Origin: AVCC01 sp041736255
GTDB lineage: Bacteria; Pseudomonadota; Gammaproteobacteria; Burkholderiales; Burkholderiaceae_D
Reading direction: 5' to 3'
NCBI GenBank assembly: GCA_041736255.1
Contig: JBGSTZ010000172.1
Coordinates: 6,684-70,683 of the forward strand
Length of the DNA stretch: 64,000 bases
Shown one piece after another: positions 45,503 to 55,577 of the stretch. The notes beneath the pieces are model-generated. The model saw nothing but the letters and a program-made list of their open reading frames with translations, did not search any database and had not been told where the DNA came from. Numbering within the stretch: position 1 is the stretch's first letter; every line of letters starts with the position of its first letter. Position numbers and translations under genes: made by a program.

Positions 45503-46750
45503 TCACCTTGCGGTGGACGGCGCTGGCGTCAACAGATCCGACCGGGGGAAATCCCAGCCTGGAATCAACTGCGAACATGGCCGATCTTTGAAATCGGCGA
45601 AATTGATGGTCGTGAAATTTTTGCCTCCCTCCAATCCGAAGCGGATATCGACAGCTTCGGTGTCGCGCAGCCACGGCGCACGCGCAAACCTGAGCCAGGC
45701 TTCGAAATGGCAATTCTCGTTCTTCAGTTCGCGCAGCGTATCGAGGCTACCCTGCTGCTGCGACAGAAAGGCGATTGCCGGCGTCACACTTTTTTGGGAT
45801 GGACGCTCAGAAAGGCTGACCGGGCATGCGGTGACAGGCAAAATGTCAGGCGCCAGGCTCAGAATGCCGCGCTGCAGCCGGTAGCTTCCCGCACCATCGT
45901 TGCGTTCGACCGAAACGAAGAACCAGCACAACGGATTGGCCGGAAACGATGACACTGATGCATCGAGGACCAGGCTGGCAGGATCTCTCTTTTGCAGGGT
46001 CTCGACCACGGCCAGCCTGGCTTGCCCGGACGCGTAGCCCTGCAAGCCGACGAAACCGATGCCGACACTCAACGCGATAAGCAAGGTACTTCTGCCGCCC
46101 ACTCCAGCGCGATACTGAAGCGCACCGAGTGCGACAGCAATGCACACAAGAACAACAAACGAGCCCCAAGGCAAGTAACCTTTTATCGTGAAAAACAACG
46201 GTGCCCCGATCAGCAATGCCAGAAGAAAGAGCCTGATTGCCGGCTGCCGCACCATCATCGCCATCGGCACGCCAAACGCGATCCAGAACAGTGGCTCAAG
46301 AATGAACACCATATCGCCATACAGCCAGCGCGAGTCGAATGGATGGAACGGGTGAATTCCATACCAATTCAGATAATCCATCAGCAGATGCAGCACAAAC
46401 CCGAGCGTCACAATCAGCATCATGCCGATGCGCGCACTGGCACTTTCCCGCAACAACTTCCGCGCCGATGGCCAAAACAGCCAGATTATCGCCCATAGCA
46501 GGATCGCTTGCGGAATTGCGTAAAACAGCGTGTGGGTATGCCCGCGATGGTGTAGCAGATAGCCGAGCGGAGCGGGAAGAAGTGGCGTAAGAAAAAAGTC
46601 GAGGTCCGGAAAGTTGCTTGCAAACCAGCACGACAGCAGCAACAGGCGTCGACGCAGCCGATGGCGGCCGCCATCTGGTTCCTGCGGCAAGCTGCGATGC
46701 ACAAGTTCGCCGACTACAAGGCCTACGACCGAATGGCTAAGATTATCCAT
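45503..46750 (-). CDS. metal-dependent hydrolase, YbcI/DUF457-like membrane protein
   Basis: A 415-residue inner-membrane protein. The N-terminus MDNLSHSVVGLVVGELVHRS, then HHRGHTHTLF and later LLMDYLN are the conserved His/Asp stretches of the YbcI/YdjM (DUF457) family. About seven membrane segments are followed by a soluble C-terminal domain of about 180 residues. The start codon lies in a small inverted repeat (ATTATCC-ATT-GGATAAT, 46742-46758), which could hide it in an RNA hairpin. Function poorly known. Confidence 0.8.
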   Translation of the reverse strand: MDNLSHSVVGLVVGELVHRSLPQEPDGGRHRLRRRLLLLSCWFASNFPDLDFFLTPLLPAPLGYLLHHRGHTHTLFYAIPQAILLWAIIWLFWPSARKLLRESASARIGMMLIVTLGFVLHLLMDYLNWYGIHPFHPFDSRWLYGDMVFILEPLFWIAFGVPMAMMVRQPAIRLFLLALLIGAPLFFTIKGYLPWGSFVVLVCIAVALGALQYRAGVGGRSTLLIALSVGIGFVGLQGYASGQARLAVVETLQKRDPASLVLDASVSSFPANPLCWFFVSVERNDGAGSYRLQRGILSLAPDILPVTACPVSLSERPSQKSVTPAIAFLSQQQGSLDTLRELKNENCHFEAWLRFARAPWLRDTEAVDIRFGLEGGKNFTTINFADFKDRPCSQLIPGWDFPRSDLLTPAPSTAR

Positions 46751-47261
46751 TGGATAATTTTAAAGGCTTTCTTGCATATCCGTTTTGACAGCAGCGACTA
46801 AGGAATACGTGCCGGTGTGCCTGCCACATCCATGAAAGCATACCAGTCACTGTATTTTTAATAAGTCCATGAATATATGCGCTTGATGAGTGTTTTTGAA
46901 CGATACTCAAGACTAAATTCCGGCTCACTGAGACTCATACCTGAATTGAAAATACTCAGGGCTTCAAGAGGCGGAAGCAAATGCAACCGCTTGAATTCGC
47001 CACCGATGCACCGCACATGATGGGCGTGATGTACCCAGGCATCCAAGCCTGTCAAACTCGAGAATGCGCTTTCCGGTGGACCCGGCGATGATATTTTCGT
47101 ATCCGACGCCCGGGTAACATAAGTCAGAAGTCAGAAGTCGCGTAGTGAAAATTTATTGAGAAGCAAAAAACCTACATGCCGTTAAACAAGATCTTTGAGC
47201 AAGAATGCCAGGCGGCCCATGGCACTTGATCGAATCACAAAATATTGAAGCCGCTCATCTC
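46751..47261. other. intergenic before the Wadjet operon
   Basis: No convincing gene. A 65-codon minus-strand ORF (46858-47055) has some protein character but no start signal. A short AGTCAGA direct repeat occurs at about 47125. The jetA promoter should lie in 47100-47250. Confidence 0.4.
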
Positions 47262-48716
47262 ATGGATCTCGACTACGCCACATTAGCCCTGCTGCGCCAG
47301 AGCCACCCGGCCTGGCGGCTGCTGCGCTCGGATCACGCGCCGCTGGTGGCAAGTTTTCTGCAACGCGCGTTCATCGCACCCAATTTGCGGGTGATGGCAC
47401 AGGCCGATTTGGCGGAGGCGCTGGAGGATGAACTGTTCGCACTGCGCGAGCGCTTGGGTGCAGAAGCCTTCCCGAAGCCGGCAATGGAATATCTCAACGA
47501 CTGGGCTGCCAATGACAAGGGTTGGCTGCGTAAGTTTTATCGCCAGGGTTCGGACGAACCGCATTTCGACCTGACCCCGGCCACCGAGAAGGCGATTGCC
47601 TGGCTCGGGACGCTGACCGAGCGCAGCTTCGTCGGCACCGAGTCGCGCTTGCTCACGCTGTTCGAGTTGCTCAAGCAGATGAGTGAAGGCAGCGAGACCG
47701 ACCCGCAGACGCGTATTGCCGAATTACACAAACGTCGCGATGAGATCGACGCTGAAATCGCCCGCGTTTTGACGGGCGACATGCCGTTGCTGGACGATAC
47801 CGCGTTGAAAGATCGTTTCCAGCAGTTCATGGCGATGGCGCGCGAATTACTGACGGATTTTCGCGAGGTGGAGCAAAACTTTCGCGGACTGGATCGGCGC
47901 GTGCGCGAACGCATCGCACTGTGGGAAGGCTCAAAAGGCGCGCTGCTGGAAGAAATCATGGGCGAGCGCGACGCCATTTCCGAATCGGATCAGGGCCGCA
48001 GCTTTCGCGCGTTTTGGGATTTTCTGATGTCCAGCAGCCGGCAGGAGGAACTGACGGCGTTGCTGGAACGCGTCCTGGCCCTGGCCCCGATAGCCGAACT
48101 CAAGCCCGACGCCCGTACCCGTCGCGTGCATTACGACTGGCTGGAGGCCGGCGAACACACCCAGCGCACGGTGGCCCGGCTGTCGCAGCAGTTGCGACGC
48201 TTCCTGGACGACCAGGCCTGGCTGGAAAACCGCCGCATCATGGACATCCTGCACGGCATCGAAGCCAAAGCGCTGAGCATGCGGGATGCAACGCCACCGG
48301 GTACTGTGATGCGCATTGCGAATACCGCTGCCGACATCGAATTGCCGATGGAGCGGCCACTTTACGCACCCACGAGCAAACCGCTGATCACCGATATTGC
48401 GCTGGAGCCCGGCGATGCCGATATGGATGCAACTGCGTTATATTCACAGGTGGTGATCGACAAGAGCGCTTTGGCGCGGCATATCCGCCACGCCTTGCAG
48501 AGTCGCACGCAAGTCACCCTGCGCGAGCTGTGCGAGTTGCAACCGCTGCAGCACGGCCTGGCCGAGCTGGTGACGTATTTACAGCTTGCGGGGGACGCAT
48601 CCAAGACCGTGGTGGATGAAGATACGACCGAGACCATCATCTGGAAACGCACGGGGCCAGACGGCCAGAAGCACACGAAGCAGGCGCGTTTGCCGCGCGT
48701 CATATTTGTTAGGTAA
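47262..48716 (+). CDS. jetA: Wadjet type I JetA (DUF3375, kleisin)
   Basis: A 484-residue protein of the DUF3375 (MksF/JetA) family, the kleisin of the Wadjet/MksBEFG condensin, which clamps JetC arms and restricts plasmids. MDLDYATLALLRQSHPAWRL is the usual start; ATG 47262 is taken, since 19 upstream residues in the ORF are not conserved. Later stretches such as SFVGTESRLLTLFELLKQMS and GRSFRAFWDFLMSS are family-typical. jetB follows after a 14-bp tandem repeat. Complete. Confidence 0.9.
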   Translation: MDLDYATLALLRQSHPAWRLLRSDHAPLVASFLQRAFIAPNLRVMAQADLAEALEDELFALRERLGAEAFPKPAMEYLNDWAANDKGWLRKFYRQGSDEPHFDLTPATEKAIAWLGTLTERSFVGTESRLLTLFELLKQMSEGSETDPQTRIAELHKRRDEIDAEIARVLTGDMPLLDDTALKDRFQQFMAMARELLTDFREVEQNFRGLDRRVRERIALWEGSKGALLEEIMGERDAISESDQGRSFRAFWDFLMSSSRQEELTALLERVLALAPIAELKPDARTRRVHYDWLEAGEHTQRTVARLSQQLRRFLDDQAWLENRRIMDILHGIEAKALSMRDATPPGTVMRIANTAADIELPMERPLYAPTSKPLITDIALEPGDADMDATALYSQVVIDKSALARHIRHALQSRTQVTLRELCELQPLQHGLAELVTYLQLAGDASKTVVDEDTTETIIWKRTGPDGQKHTKQARLPRVIFVR

Positions 48717-48771
48717 ATGCGGTCAGATAAATGCGTTCAGGTAAATGCTGTCAAATAAATGCGGTCGGATA
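48716..48771 (+). repeat. four tandem 14-bp repeats between jetA and jetB
   Basis: The units AATGCGGTCAGATA, AATGCGTTCAGGTA, AATGCTGTCAAATA and AATGCGGTCGGATA run head to tail. Each differs from the first by two or three bases. The block starts on the last base of the jetA stop codon and ends 17 bases before the jetB start. Repeat number could alter spacing and translation of jetB. Confidence 0.85.
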
Positions 48772-48788
48772 AATACAATGGGGTGCAA

Positions 48789-49436
48789 ATGGCAGAGCAG
48801 GAACTTGAAAATGCCGCAACCACGAATGACTTATCGGTACTGGTCATCCAGTTGCTCAAAGGCGTGATTTACCAGGAAGCGGACGCCAGCCTCTGGAAGT
48901 CCTTGCTCGAACTGCAAGCGCGGGTGCGCGACTACGTGGCGGTATTGGGGCTGGAACTGGCGCTGGACGAGGCGGAGGGCTATGCTTTTCTGCACGCGCG
49001 CACTGAAAACGAAGACGACGCAGCGCCCAAGCTGCCGCGCTTGGTGGCGCGGCGTCCGCTGTCGTTTCCAGTGAGCTTGCTGCTGGCGCTGCTGCGCAAG
49101 AAGCTGGCCGAATTCGACGCCAGCGGTGGCGACACGCGGCTCGTTCTCAGCCGCGATGAAATCGTCGAGCTGATTCGGGTATTTCTGCCTGACAGCAGCA
49201 ACGAGGCCAGGCTGATCGACCAGATCGAGACCCATCTCAACAAAATCGTAGAGCTTGGATTTCTGCGCAAGCTTAAACCTGGCGTCGCGCAGCAGCAAAA
49301 ACAAGCCGGCGCGTTCGAAGTGCGCCGCATCATCAAGGCTTTCGTCGACGCCCAGTGGCTGGCGGAGTTCGATGCGCGACTGGCTGCGTATCAGGCACAG
49401 TCAGGGGCAACAAGCGGGGGCATTACCGATGAATGA
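48789..49436 (+). CDS. jetB: Wadjet type I JetB (DUF4194, KITE)
   Basis: A 215-residue protein of the DUF4194 (MksE/JetB) family, a winged-helix KITE subunit that binds the kleisin. Landmarks are LLKGVIYQEADASLWKSLLE, then LPRLVARRPLSFPVSLLLAL and VFLPDSSNEARLIDQIETHL. ATG 48789 is preferred over 48759, which has no ribosome site and lies inside the tandem repeat. The C-terminus overlaps jetC by 8 bases. Complete. Confidence 0.9.
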   Translation: MAEQELENAATTNDLSVLVIQLLKGVIYQEADASLWKSLLELQARVRDYVAVLGLELALDEAEGYAFLHARTENEDDAAPKLPRLVARRPLSFPVSLLLALLRKKLAEFDASGGDTRLVLSRDEIVELIRVFLPDSSNEARLIDQIETHLNKIVELGFLRKLKPGVAQQQKQAGAFEVRRIIKAFVDAQWLAEFDARLAAYQAQSGATSGGITDE

Positions 49437-52400
49437 CATGCAAACCCTGGACATGGATTTTGTCGCCGACGATGCTCTCTCGGGCTTTCGTCTGCAGCGG
49501 CTGGAAGTGTTTAACTGGGGCACCTTCGATGGTCGCGTGTGGGCGCTCAATCCGAATGGCAATAACGCCTTGCTCACCGGCGACATCGGTTCCGGCAAAT
49601 CGACGCTGGTGGACGCCGTCACCACGCTGCTGGTGCCGGCGCACCGCATCGCCTACAACAAGGCCGCCGGCGCCGACAGCCGCGAACGCTCACTGCGTTC
49701 CTACGTGCTGGGGCATTACAAGTCAGAGCGCAATGAGGTGAGCGGGACTGCCAAACCGGTGGCGCTGCGCGACCACAACAATTATTCGGTGATCCTGGGG
49801 GTGTTTCATAACGCAGGCTACGACCAGACGGTAACGCTGGCGCAGGTGTTCTGGATGAAGGATGCGCAAGGGCAGCCGGCGCGCTTCTTTGTCGGCGCCG
49901 AACGCGCATTATCGATTGCGGCAGATTTCGCCCATTTCGGCACGGATATTAGCGCACTGCGCAGGAAATTGCGGGCGTCGGATGTGGAAATATTTGACAG
50001 CTTTCCGCCCTACGGTTCCTGGTTCCGGCGTCGCTTCGGCATCGACAATGAACAGGCGCTGGAGCTGTTTCATCAAACGGTGTCGATGAAGTCGGTCGGT
50101 AACCTGACCGACTTCGTGCGCAGCCACATGCTCGAACCGTTTGAGGTGGCGTCCCGCATCACGGCCCTGATCTGCCACTTCGATGACCTGAGCCGGGCGC
50201 ACGAGGCCGTGCTGAAGGCCAAACGGCAAGTGGAATTGTTGTCGCCGCTGGTTGCCGACTGCGCGCGCCATGCTTCTCTGGTGGCACAGGCAGAATCATT
50301 TCGCGCCTGCCGCGAGGCACTCAGACCTTACTGGGCGGGACTGAAGCGCGCCTTACTGGAGAGCCGTATCGCCAACCTTGCGGATGAAGGGGAGCGGCAA
50401 AATGCCCAGGTCAGGCAGCTTGAAGCGCGCCGCGACACGCAACGCGTGATTGAAGCCGACCTCAAACGCAGCATTGCCGACAATGGCGGCGACCGCCTGG
50501 AAAGACTGTCAGTCGAAATACGCAACAAGGATGCGGAGCGCCAGGCGCGTGAACGCAAGGCACAGCGTTACGCCGAACTGGTGCGCGCTGCCGGCGAAAG
50601 CCCATCCGCCGATGCGTCCGGTTTTGTTGGCCAGCGACAGCATTTTTCTGCCCTGGCCGAAGCAGCACGGGAACAGGATGCCAGCCTGCAAAACGATCTG
50701 ACCGAGCACGGTATGACCTTGCGTCAGGGCAAACTGGAACATGACGCGCTGTGCGCCGAAATCCGCAGCCTGAAAGCCCGGCGCAGCAACATTCCCGCCG
50801 AACAGGTTGCCATGCGGGCCGCGTTGTGCAAAGCGCTCGATTTGCCTGAGGCGGAGATGCCGTTTGCCGGCGAGTTGCTGCAAGTGCGGGACGAAGAGCG
50901 CGACTGGGAAGGCGCAGCCGAACGGCTATTGCGCAACTTCGGCTTATCGCTGCTGGTGCCGGACGCGCATTACGCAGCGGTGGCGGAATGGGTTGATCGA
51001 ACCCAACTCAGAGGACGGCTGGTGTATTTCCGCATCCGCCCGGGTACTCGCGCCGAACTGCCCGGCCTGCACCGGGATTCACTGGCGCGCAAGCTATCCA
51101 TCAAGCCCGATTCGCCGTTCTACGGTTGGCTCGAACGTGAGACGACGCACCGTTTCGACCTGGCCTGCTGCGCGACCCAGGAGCAGTTCCGCCGCGAGAC
51201 CCGCGCCATCACCCGCTCGGGTCAGATCAAGGCAACCGGCGAGCGGCACGAGAAGGACGACCGGCATCGGCTCGATGACCGCAGTCGCTTTGTTCTGGGC
51301 TGGAGCAACACGGCCAAGGTCGCCGCGCTCGAAACCAATGGCAGAAAGCTGGAGATTGACCTGGGCGAATTGGGCAGGCGTATTGGCAAGATCCAGGCCG
51401 GGCAGAACCTGCTCAAGGAGCGCCTCACTGCGCTGTCCAAGCTCGACGAATACACGGACTTCCGGGAACTCGACTGGCAATCTCTTGCACTGGATGTGGC
51501 GCAACTGAGCGACGAAAAACAGAAGCTGGAATCTGCTTCCGACGTACTCCAGCAACTGAGCAAAAGGCTGAATGTGGTCGCTGCGGTATTGCTGGAAACA
51601 GACACGCAACTTGAACAGCACAAGGACAAACGTTCGAAAGCCGAACAGAAAAAGTTCGATGCGGAAAGCCAGCGCGCGCAAGCTCAAGCGGTACTGGATG
51701 AACCGGCCACGACGGCCCACGCCGCGCATTTCGAGCAGCTCGACAGCGTGCGCAGCGAAGCACTGGGCGAACTTCAACTCACGGTCGAATCCTGCGACAA
51801 CCGCGAGCGCGAGATGCGCGACTGGCTGCAAAAGCAGATCGACAACGAAAGCAGGAAAGTCAACGCCGTGGGCGAGCGGATCATCAAGGCGATGAGTTCT
51901 TACAAGGAGGAATTCAAACTGGAGACGTCGGAAGTCGATGCCAACATTGACGCTGCTTTTGAATACCGCAGCATGCTCGATGCCGTGCAAGCCGACAACC
52001 TGCCGCGCTTCGAGGCGCGCTTCAAGGAATTGCTGAACGAAAACACCATCCGCGAAGTGGCCAACTTCCAGTCGCAGTTGGCGCGCGAACGCGAAACCAT
52101 CAAGGAGCGGATCGCGCGCATCAACGACTCGCTGACCAAAATCGACTACAACCCCGGCCGCTACATCGTGCTGGAAGCGCAACCGACGCCGGATGCCGAC
52201 ATCCGCGATTTTCAGTACGAGTTGCGCACCTGTACCGAAGGCGCACTGACCGGCTCGGACGATGTCCAGTATTCCGAGGCCAAATTTCTGCAGGTCAAAC
52301 GGATCATCGAGCGCTTTCGCGGACGCGATGGCTTGTCCGAGCAAGACCGTCGCTGGACTGCCAAGGTCACCGATGTGCGGCACTGGTTCGTGTTTGCCGC

Positions 52401-52802
52401 CAGCGAGCGCTGGCGCGAGGACGACAGTGAACACGAGCATTACTCGGATTCGGGCGGCAGTCGGGCGGCCAGAAAGAGAAACTGGCCTACACCATTCTGG
52501 CTGCCAGCCTGGCCTATCAGTTCGGCCTGGAATGGGGTGCTCTGCGTTCCCGCTCCTTCCGTTTCGTGGTCATCGACGAGGCATTTGGGCGCGGCTCGGA
52601 CGATTCGGCGCAATACGGCCTGCGCTTGTTTGCCCAACTCAACCTGCAGCTGCTGATCGTCACGCCGCTGCAAAAAATCCACATCATCGAACCCTTCGTT
52701 TCCAGCGTCGGGTTTGTCCACAACGAAGATGGCCGCGCCTCCCGGCTGCGCAATCTCTCGATTGAAGAATACCGCGCCGAGAAAGCAAGGATGGTCGGAT
52801 GA
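49429..52802 (+). pseudogene. jetC: Wadjet type I JetC (SMC ATPase), frameshifted at the ABC signature
   Basis: The SMC-like motor of Wadjet. The start ATG 49429 gives LQRLEVFNWGTFDGRVWALN and Walker A LLTGDIGSGKST (51-59). Two long coiled coils follow. Near 52455-52460 the frame breaks: the intact family sequence would read SGGQSGGQKEKLAYTI, but one base is missing, so the open frame runs off into nonsense and stops at 52656. The other frame carries the rest: GLEWGALRSRSFRFVVIDEA (Walker B), GRGSDDSAQYGLRLF and the stop at 52802, which overlaps jetD. Without correction the ATPase lacks its signature and Walker B and would be dead. Confidence 0.88.
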
Positions 52803-53992
52803 GCTGGACCACTCCGCTCGACCTGCGTGCCCAGGTGCAAAAGCTGTGGGAGCGGGGCGAATTGCTGGCCAGCCTGGTTACTGGCGAGCCGATTTTCCCG
52901 AAGCGTTTGGCGCTCAGGAGCCCGACTTCGGCGGAGATGGCGGAGCGCTTCGATGCGGTACGCGCCTGGATCGCCGCGCTGCGATTGATGCCGCACTGCC
53001 GGGTGCAGATGCGGGAGTTCAGGCACCGCGTGTTCGGCGCCAACGCGGTGCCGCAGGAGGTGTGGCTCGATAGCGTCGATGATGCCCTGGCGCTGATCGG
53101 TAAGCAACGCGATGTCGCGCGCTTCGCTGCGTTAATCGAGCTCACACGCAGGCGACAGCCGCGTCTGCTGGACTGGCTGGCCAGGCGGCCGCTGCGCGCG
53201 CTGGAACTGGCCGCCGAGTGGGGCCGGCTGCTCGATATCGTCGCCTGGCTTGAGAAGCATCCGCGTCCCGGCGTCTACCTGCGGCAAGTCGACATCCCGG
53301 GCGTACACAGCAAATTCATCGAAGCCCATCGCGGCGTGCTCGTCGAACTGCTGGACAGCATCTTGCCGCACGAGAACATTGATCCGGCCGCAGCCGGCAC
53401 CGGCCAGTTCGCCCGACGTTACGGATTTCGCGACAAGCCGCTGCGCATCCGCTTGCGCATGTTCGATCCGGAGTACGCCCTGTTGCCGGACGCCCCGATA
53501 CAGGACATCACCCTCGATGCTGAAAGTTTTGCCCGACTCAAGCCTGATGTCGAACGTGTTTTCATCACCGAGAACGAGGTCAACTTCCTGGCCTTTCCGC
53601 TGCTCCGGGACAGCCTGATCTTGTTCGGCGCCGGATACGGTTTCGAGATGTTGCGCAAAGCCGAATGGCTGGCGCGCCGTCCGATACATTACTGGGGTGA
53701 TATCGACACGCACGGCTTTGCGATCCTGGATCAGCTCCGCAGCCAGTTCGGGCATGTGGAATCATTCCTGATGGACCGCGCCACCCTGCTTGCATTTGAA
53801 CCGCAGTGGGGCGAGGAAGAGAAACAGACGCTGCGCGACTTGCCCAGACTGAATTCCGATGAAAAAGCACTCTTTGATGCTTTGCGGGATAACCAAATCC
53901 GCAAGAACCTGCGTCTTGAGCAAGAAAGGATAGGTTTCGGCTGGGTGGAATCTGCCTTATCGGCGCTGCGGCGGATTCAAAAGAGTTTCTGA
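52799..53992 (+). CDS. jetD: Wadjet type I JetD (DUF3322/DUF2220 nuclease)
   Basis: A 397-residue protein with an N-terminal DUF3322 and a C-terminal DUF2220 TOPRIM-like half. The acidic cluster is ITENEVNFLAF (Glu258/Glu260) and HYWGDIDTHGF (Asp301/Asp303), as in topoisomerase VI-like nucleases. JetD cuts plasmid DNA extruded by JetABC. The start ATG overlaps the jetC stop by four bases (ATGA), consistent with a single intact operon before the jetC frameshift. Complete. Confidence 0.9.
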   Translation: MSWTTPLDLRAQVQKLWERGELLASLVTGEPIFPKRLALRSPTSAEMAERFDAVRAWIAALRLMPHCRVQMREFRHRVFGANAVPQEVWLDSVDDALALIGKQRDVARFAALIELTRRRQPRLLDWLARRPLRALELAAEWGRLLDIVAWLEKHPRPGVYLRQVDIPGVHSKFIEAHRGVLVELLDSILPHENIDPAAAGTGQFARRYGFRDKPLRIRLRMFDPEYALLPDAPIQDITLDAESFARLKPDVERVFITENEVNFLAFPLLRDSLILFGAGYGFEMLRKAEWLARRPIHYWGDIDTHGFAILDQLRSQFGHVESFLMDRATLLAFEPQWGEEEKQTLRDLPRLNSDEKALFDALRDNQIRKNLRLEQERIGFGWVESALSALRRIQKSF

Positions 53993-54055
53993 AGCTGCGC
54001 GAAACCCCGCTTGCGAGGCCAGCCGGTCCAGGCGGGATTGAGAATTTCGCCCTGG

Positions 54056-54799
54056 TCAGCGCGGCAGCACGATGTCATCCAGCAAGGCGCGCATGCGCTG
54101 CCAGTGCGAACCTTGCCAAAATACGCGGCGGCAGACATCGCATGTGCTGAAATTGTCATAAAATTCGCGCGTTTTCGGAGGAATTCGCTGCAGCACCAGC
54201 ACCTTGTCGATCGCTTGCAATCGTGTGTTGCAATGCAGACATAGCGTGAAAGGCTGCGCGCTGCGCGCCAGATCCAGGCGCTCGAACAGTTCGCGCAGTT
54301 GCTGCGCCGGCTTTTGCGCATGCAGGAAGCAGCCGTGCGTGATCGAGCGGCGCTTGAGCAGATCGCGATCGCGGGTGAGCACGACTCGGCCCTGGCGGGC
54401 GGCGATGATTGCAATTTCGCTGTCGTCGAAGTTGTTGTCGTAAAGCGTATCAAAACCAGCCATGCGCAGCAGACGCGCCAGTCCGCCCAGATGGGCATCG
54501 GCGACGAAGCGCGTGATCCGCAGCGGAGTGTCGCGCACCCGCAGCAAGGGGCTGACGTCGAATGTCTCGAACTTCGGGTAAACCGCGACCCGGTCGCCCT
54601 CCTCCAGCATTCGCGTAAAACCGACCGACTCGCCGTTGACCAGCACCAGCTCGACTTCGGTGTGCGGGACACCGAGCGCTTCGATCATGTGCTTGACCGT
54701 TGCCGACTGCGCACACGGGCTATCGAAAGCATGCCAGCGCCGCCCGGGAGCCAGAAACTCGTTCAATTCTGCATAGAAACGGAAGTTTGCAGTGACCAT
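54056..54799 (-). CDS. Mut7-C RNase-domain protein with N-terminal ubiquitin-like domain
   Basis: A 247-residue protein. The N-terminal 80 residues are ubiquitin/ThiS-like (VELVLVNGESVGFTRMLEEG). The Mut7-C RNase domain follows (RFVADAHLGGLARLLRMAGF, DTLYDNNFDDSEIA, VVLTRDRDLL), then a zinc ribbon CLHC...CDVC near the end. The start is ATG 54799; the upstream open frame would need a TTG. The gene is minus-strand, convergent with jetD. Function in RNA metabolism is presumed. Confidence 0.88.
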   Translation of the reverse strand: MVTANFRFYAELNEFLAPGRRWHAFDSPCAQSATVKHMIEALGVPHTEVELVLVNGESVGFTRMLEEGDRVAVYPKFETFDVSPLLRVRDTPLRITRFVADAHLGGLARLLRMAGFDTLYDNNFDDSEIAIIAARQGRVVLTRDRDLLKRRSITHGCFLHAQKPAQQLRELFERLDLARSAQPFTLCLHCNTRLQAIDKVLVLQRIPPKTREFYDNFSTCDVCRRVFWQGSHWQRMRALLDDIVLPR

Positions 54800-55001
54800 A
54801 GTGCCATCATGGAATGTCAATAAACCATTCGACAATCATAGTGCGCCGGCAAAAAAACGGTGCAAATTGTGCAAATGATTCCTTGTTTTGCAATACGGAG
54901 GATTTCAGGATAATGCCGGCCATGGCATCCGGCGAATTCAGATCGCAGCGGGGTTGGCAACTGCTAATATAAATATAGACATATAGGACATCATCCTAAG
55001 T

Positions 55002-55577
55002 ATGAAACTGAGCGTATGGGCCGAACTTCAGGGCATCAGTTACAAAACCGCATGGCGCATGTGGAAAGCTGGGACGATGCCTGTCCGATGTGAGCAATTG
55101 CCAACAGGTACTGTTGTGGTGCATGCCGAGTCACGGGCATGCGGAGTGGCACTTTACGCCCGCGTTTCCAGCGCAGACCAAAAGAATGATCTTGATCGAC
55201 AATTGGTGCGATTGACGGAATATGCGATCAGCAATAAATTGGTCATCGTCGATGCCGTCAAAGAAATTGGATCTGGTTTGAACGGGCACCGGAAGAGCAT
55301 GCTGCGCTTGTTGCAAAATCCACAGGTGCAGGTCATTTTGGTCGAGCACCGTGAACGGCTGACGCGGTTCGGTTTCGAGTACGTCGAGGCGGCACTGGCG
55401 GCGCAGAACAGGCGCATCATGGTCATTGATCCGGAAGAAATGAAAGACGACATCGTGCGCGACATGACGGAAGTGCTCACGTCGATGTGCGCCAGGCTCT
55501 ATGGCAAACGGTCAGCACAGCGCCGCACAGAAAAAGCGATGGCAGCGCTGCAGGGAAGCGCGTTGGCACAGCACTGA
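55002..55577 (+). CDS. tnpA: IS607-family serine transposase TnpA
   Basis: A 191-residue protein. An N-terminal MerR-like HTH (MKLSVWAELQGISYKTAWRM) is followed by a small serine recombinase domain, VALYARVSSADQ (catalytic Ser in the ARVS motif). The GSGLNGHRKSMLRLLQ and VEHRERLTRFGFEYVE motifs are typical of IS607 TnpA. The C-terminus overlaps the following tnpB remnant. It appears intact and could still act if its ends are intact. Confidence 0.88.
   Translation: MKLSVWAELQGISYKTAWRMWKAGTMPVRCEQLPTGTVVVHAESRACGVALYARVSSADQKNDLDRQLVRLTEYAISNKLVIVDAVKEIGSGLNGHRKSMLRLLQNPQVQVILVEHRERLTRFGFEYVEAALAAQNRRIMVIDPEEMKDDIVRDMTEVLTSMCARLYGKRSAQRRTEKAMAALQGSALAQH

Noticed and set aside
51094..52440. 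448-codon minus-strand ORF inside jetC
   Set aside because: Shadow of the highly coding plus strand; GC-rich genes often leave long open antisense frames.
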